A DNA stretch of 64,000 bases from Pelomonas asaccharophilus_A. GTDB lineage: Bacteria > Pseudomonadota > Gammaproteobacteria > Burkholderiales > Burkholderiaceae_C. Below are positions 61,869 through 64,000 of the stretch, one piece after another. The notes under the pieces are model-generated. The model had not been told where the DNA came from. It worked only from the letters and a program-made list of their open reading frames with translations, and did not search any database. Position numbers and translations under genes: made by a program. The DNA lies in contig NZ_JAVDXV010000002.1 of NCBI RefSeq assembly GCF_031458115.1, positions 1-64,000 of the forward strand. Direction: 5' to 3'. Positions within the stretch are counted from its first letter, which is position 1, and every line of letters starts with the position of its first letter.

Positions 61869-63644
61869 ATGCGCCGTCGTCACGCCCTGAGCCTGCTGGC
61901 CACCAGCCTTGCCCTCAGCCTTCCTGCCTTTGCCGCTTCTTCTGAGAGCCAACGCTTCCATCAATGGCTGGATGCCGAATGGGAGCTGGTGCTGCAGCGC
62001 CAGCCCGTGCTGGCCACGTCGCTGGGCGACCCGCGCTACAACGACCGCCTTGTCGACACCACCACGGCCGCCTACCGCGCCCAGGCCAAGCGCGACCTGC
62101 AAGGCCAGCTGAAGGCGCTGGCCGGTTTCGACAAGGCCAAGCTGGAGCCCAAGGACCGCGTGTCGTACGCGATGCTGAAGCTGGATCTGGAGCAGAACCT
62201 CGCGGCCGAGCGCTTCCCCGAGTGGATGCAGCCCATCAGCCAGATCGGCGGCATGCCCAGCTTCCTGGCGCAGATGGGCACGGGCCAGTCCATCCAGCCG
62301 TTCAAGACCACCAAGGACTACGACGACTGGCTCAAGCGCCTCGCGCTGGCCGTGCCCATCTTCGACGGCAGCATCGCCAACATGCGCTACGGCCTGAAGG
62401 CCGGCGTGACCCAGCCCCGCGCCGTGATGGACAAAGTGCTGCCGCAGCTGACCGCGCTGGCCGTCACCGACCCCGAGCAAAGCCTGTTCTGGGGCCCGAT
62501 CAAGAACTTCCCCGACGCCGTGCCGGCCGCCGACCGCGAGCGCATCACCGCCGCGATGCGTGAGCTGCTGTCTTCGAAGGTGCTGCCCGCCTACGCCCGC
62601 CTGCTGGCCTTCGTTCGCGACGAGTACACGCCCAAGGCGCGCACCAGCACGGCCTGGTCGGCGCTGCCGGACGGCAAGGCCTGGTACGCGCACCGCGTGC
62701 GCCAGTCCACGACCGTGGCGTTGTCGGCCGACGAAATCCACGCCATCGGCCTGAAGGAGGTCGCGCGCATCCTGGGCGAGATGGAGGGCGTGCGCAGGCA
62801 GGTGGGCTTCCAGGGCGACCTGAAGGCCTTCTTCAAGCACCTGCAGGACGACCCCAAGTACTACTTCACCAAGCCCGAGGACCTGCTGGCCGGCTACCGC
62901 GACCTGCAGAAGAAGATCAACAGCCTGACGCCCAAGCTGTTCGACATCTCGCCCAAGGCCGACTACGAGGTGCGCGAGGTCGAGGCCTTCCGCGCCGAGA
63001 GCGCGGCGGGCGCCTCGTACCAGAGCCCGTCCACCGACGGCTCGCGCCCCGGCGTGTTCTACGTGAACACCTTCAACCTGAAGGCCCAGCCCATCTTCGG
63101 CATGGAGACGCTGTCGCTGCACGAGGCGTCACCGGGCCATCACTTCCAGGTCGCCATCGCGCAGGAAGACCAGAACCTGCCCAAGTTCCGCCGCTACGGC
63201 AGCTTCTACGTGGCCTATGTGGAAGGCTGGGCGCTGTACGCCGAGAGCCTGGGCAAGGAGCTGGGCCTGTTCACCGACCCCTACCAGTGGTATGGGCGCC
63301 TGTCGGATGAGCAACTGCGTGCGATGCGGCTGGTGGTGGACACCGGCCTGCACCACAAGGGCTGGACCCGCGAGCAGGCCATCAAGTACATGCTGGACAA
63401 CTCGTCCATGGCCGAGAGCGATGTCATCTCCGAGGTCGAGCGCTACATCGTCTGGCCCGGCCAGGCGCTGGGCTACAAGATCGGGCAGCTGGAGATCACC
63501 AAGCTGCGCGCTGAGGCCGAAAAGGCGCTGGGCAGCAAGTTCGACATCAAGGGCTTCCACCGCGTCGTGCTGACGGCGGGGCAGGTGCCCATGCCCGTGC
63601 TGCGCGAGCTGGTCATGGAGTGGGTCGCCCAGCGCAGGCGTTGA
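61869..63644 (+). CDS. Secreted DUF885 family metallopeptidase-like protein
   Basis: This 591-residue protein has a signal peptide ending near AFA-AS. It matches the DUF885 family: the motif HEASPGHH (residues 418-425) with GWALYAESLG, and the fold continues to VEWVAQ-like ends. The HExxxxH-like motif is used for zinc binding in this group, which contains lipoprotein-like peptidases of poorly known role. It is divergent from mfd and probably monocistronic. Confidence 0.88.
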   Translation: MRRRHALSLLATSLALSLPAFAASSESQRFHQWLDAEWELVLQRQPVLATSLGDPRYNDRLVDTTTAAYRAQAKRDLQGQLKALAGFDKAKLEPKDRVSYAMLKLDLEQNLAAERFPEWMQPISQIGGMPSFLAQMGTGQSIQPFKTTKDYDDWLKRLALAVPIFDGSIANMRYGLKAGVTQPRAVMDKVLPQLTALAVTDPEQSLFWGPIKNFPDAVPAADRERITAAMRELLSSKVLPAYARLLAFVRDEYTPKARTSTAWSALPDGKAWYAHRVRQSTTVALSADEIHAIGLKEVARILGEMEGVRRQVGFQGDLKAFFKHLQDDPKYYFTKPEDLLAGYRDLQKKINSLTPKLFDISPKADYEVREVEAFRAESAAGASYQSPSTDGSRPGVFYVNTFNLKAQPIFGMETLSLHEASPGHHFQVAIAQEDQNLPKFRRYGSFYVAYVEGWALYAESLGKELGLFTDPYQWYGRLSDEQLRAMRLVVDTGLHHKGWTREQAIKYMLDNSSMAESDVISEVERYIVWPGQALGYKIGQLEITKLRAEAEKALGSKFDIKGFHRVVLTAGQVPMPVLRELVMEWVAQRRR

Positions 63645-63650
63645 CGCCTC

Positions 63651-63688
63651 TAGGTCGCCTGTCCTACGATGCTAGGACAGATGACCTA
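63651..63688. promoter_or_regulatory. Palindromic operator in front of a TetR gene
   Basis: TAGGTCGCCTGTCCTA (63651-63666) and TAGGACAGATGACCTA (63673-63688) are inverse complements with two mismatches around a 6-base centre. The inner CTGTCCTA/TAGGACAG arms are perfect. It ends one base before the AGGAG ribosome site of the TetR gene, the usual place for an autoregulatory operator. Confidence 0.75.
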
Positions 63689-63698
63689 GGAGTCGCGC

Positions 63699-64000
63699 AT
63701 GCCGCGCAGCAAAGCCGCCTCGGTGCCCGCACCCGAAGCCACCACGCGGGATCACATCGTCGAAGTGGCCGACGCGCTGTTCTACCAGCGCGGCTTCGAC
63801 CGCACGTCGTTTGCCGACATCGCCGCGCAGGTGCAGATCTCGCGCGGCAACTTCTATTACCACTTCAAGAGCAAGGACGACATCCTTGCGGCCGTCATCG
63901 AGCGGCGCGCTGCGGGTACGCAGGCGATGCTGGAAGCCTGGGCCGGCGAGTCCGATGAGCCGCTGGAGCGTCTGCGCTGCTTCGCGCGGATGCTGATCGT
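63699..64000 (+). CDS. TetR/AcrR-family transcriptional regulator, cut by the right edge
   Basis: The first ~100 residues are in the window. They start at ATG 63699 behind AGGAG (63688-63692). The DNA-binding helix-turn-helix is complete: RDHIVEVADALFYQRGFDRT with SFADIAAQVQISRGNFYYHF and KSKDDILAAVIE. The ligand-binding part lies beyond the edge, and so do its target genes. The upstream palindrome suggests autorepression. Confidence 0.9.
   Translation, partial: MPRSKAASVPAPEATTRDHIVEVADALFYQRGFDRTSFADIAAQVQISRGNFYYHFKSKDDILAAVIERRAAGTQAMLEAWAGESDEPLERLRCFARMLI

Overview
The window is a GC-rich (by eye about two thirds G+C or more) proteobacterial chromosome segment. VPEP-type PEP-CTERM proteins, TonB receptors, Mfd/SerB/Mrp/Rnk housekeeping genes and REP-like intergenic repeats together point to a free-living betaproteobacterium of the order Burkholderiales, of the Roseateles/Mitsuaria/Rubrivivax kind. 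This placement is an inference from gene content. I saw no rRNA, tRNA, CRISPR array, integrase or transposase.

Layout. 1-3.7 kb: a large beta-helical PEP-CTERM protein (minus strand) with a recombined remnant of a paralogue behind its stop. 3.7-8.9 kb: small membrane proteins, an HDOD protein with a C9 tract near its start, and a LapG/LapD-like c-di-GMP-controlled adhesin protease pair. 8.9-9.5 kb: a large imperfect inverted repeat between convergent genes. 9.6-11.8 kb: a TonB receptor. 11.9-19.7 kb: a tightly packed ten-gene run, mrp, a PhnD-type ABC transporter, a nitroreductase and ureA-ureJ-ureB-ureC, with no urease maturation genes in view. 19.9-21.7 kb: a lower-GC OLD-family ATPase/TOPRIM nuclease, flanked by REP-like repeats. 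21.9-37.4 kb: mixed metabolic and envelope genes, including a DUF3616 protein, an OmpA-like lipoprotein, a broken gene remnant, an ECF sigma factor with a DHFR-like partner, a PEP-CTERM protein, a protein with a mushroom-agglutinin-like cysteine protease domain, hydrolases, ChrA, a K+-channel-like protein, PldA and a CoA-transferase.

37.5-45.9 kb is the most interesting block. A Fur-family repressor gene diverges across a 22-bp palindrome from an operon of TonB receptor, ABC ATPase, two DUF3526-type ABC-2 permeases and a second TonB receptor. It looks like one metal-controlled envelope transport system whose substrate cannot be read from sequence.

46-50 kb: a ThDP enzyme, Rnk, a universal stress protein and an S4 RNA-binding protein. 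50.1-58.2 kb: a pectate lyase lipoprotein, three PEP-CTERM proteins, a SARP/AAA/TPR regulator and SerB. 58.3-64 kb: Mfd, a DUF885 peptidase-like protein and a TetR regulator cut by the right edge, with a clear palindrome in front of it.
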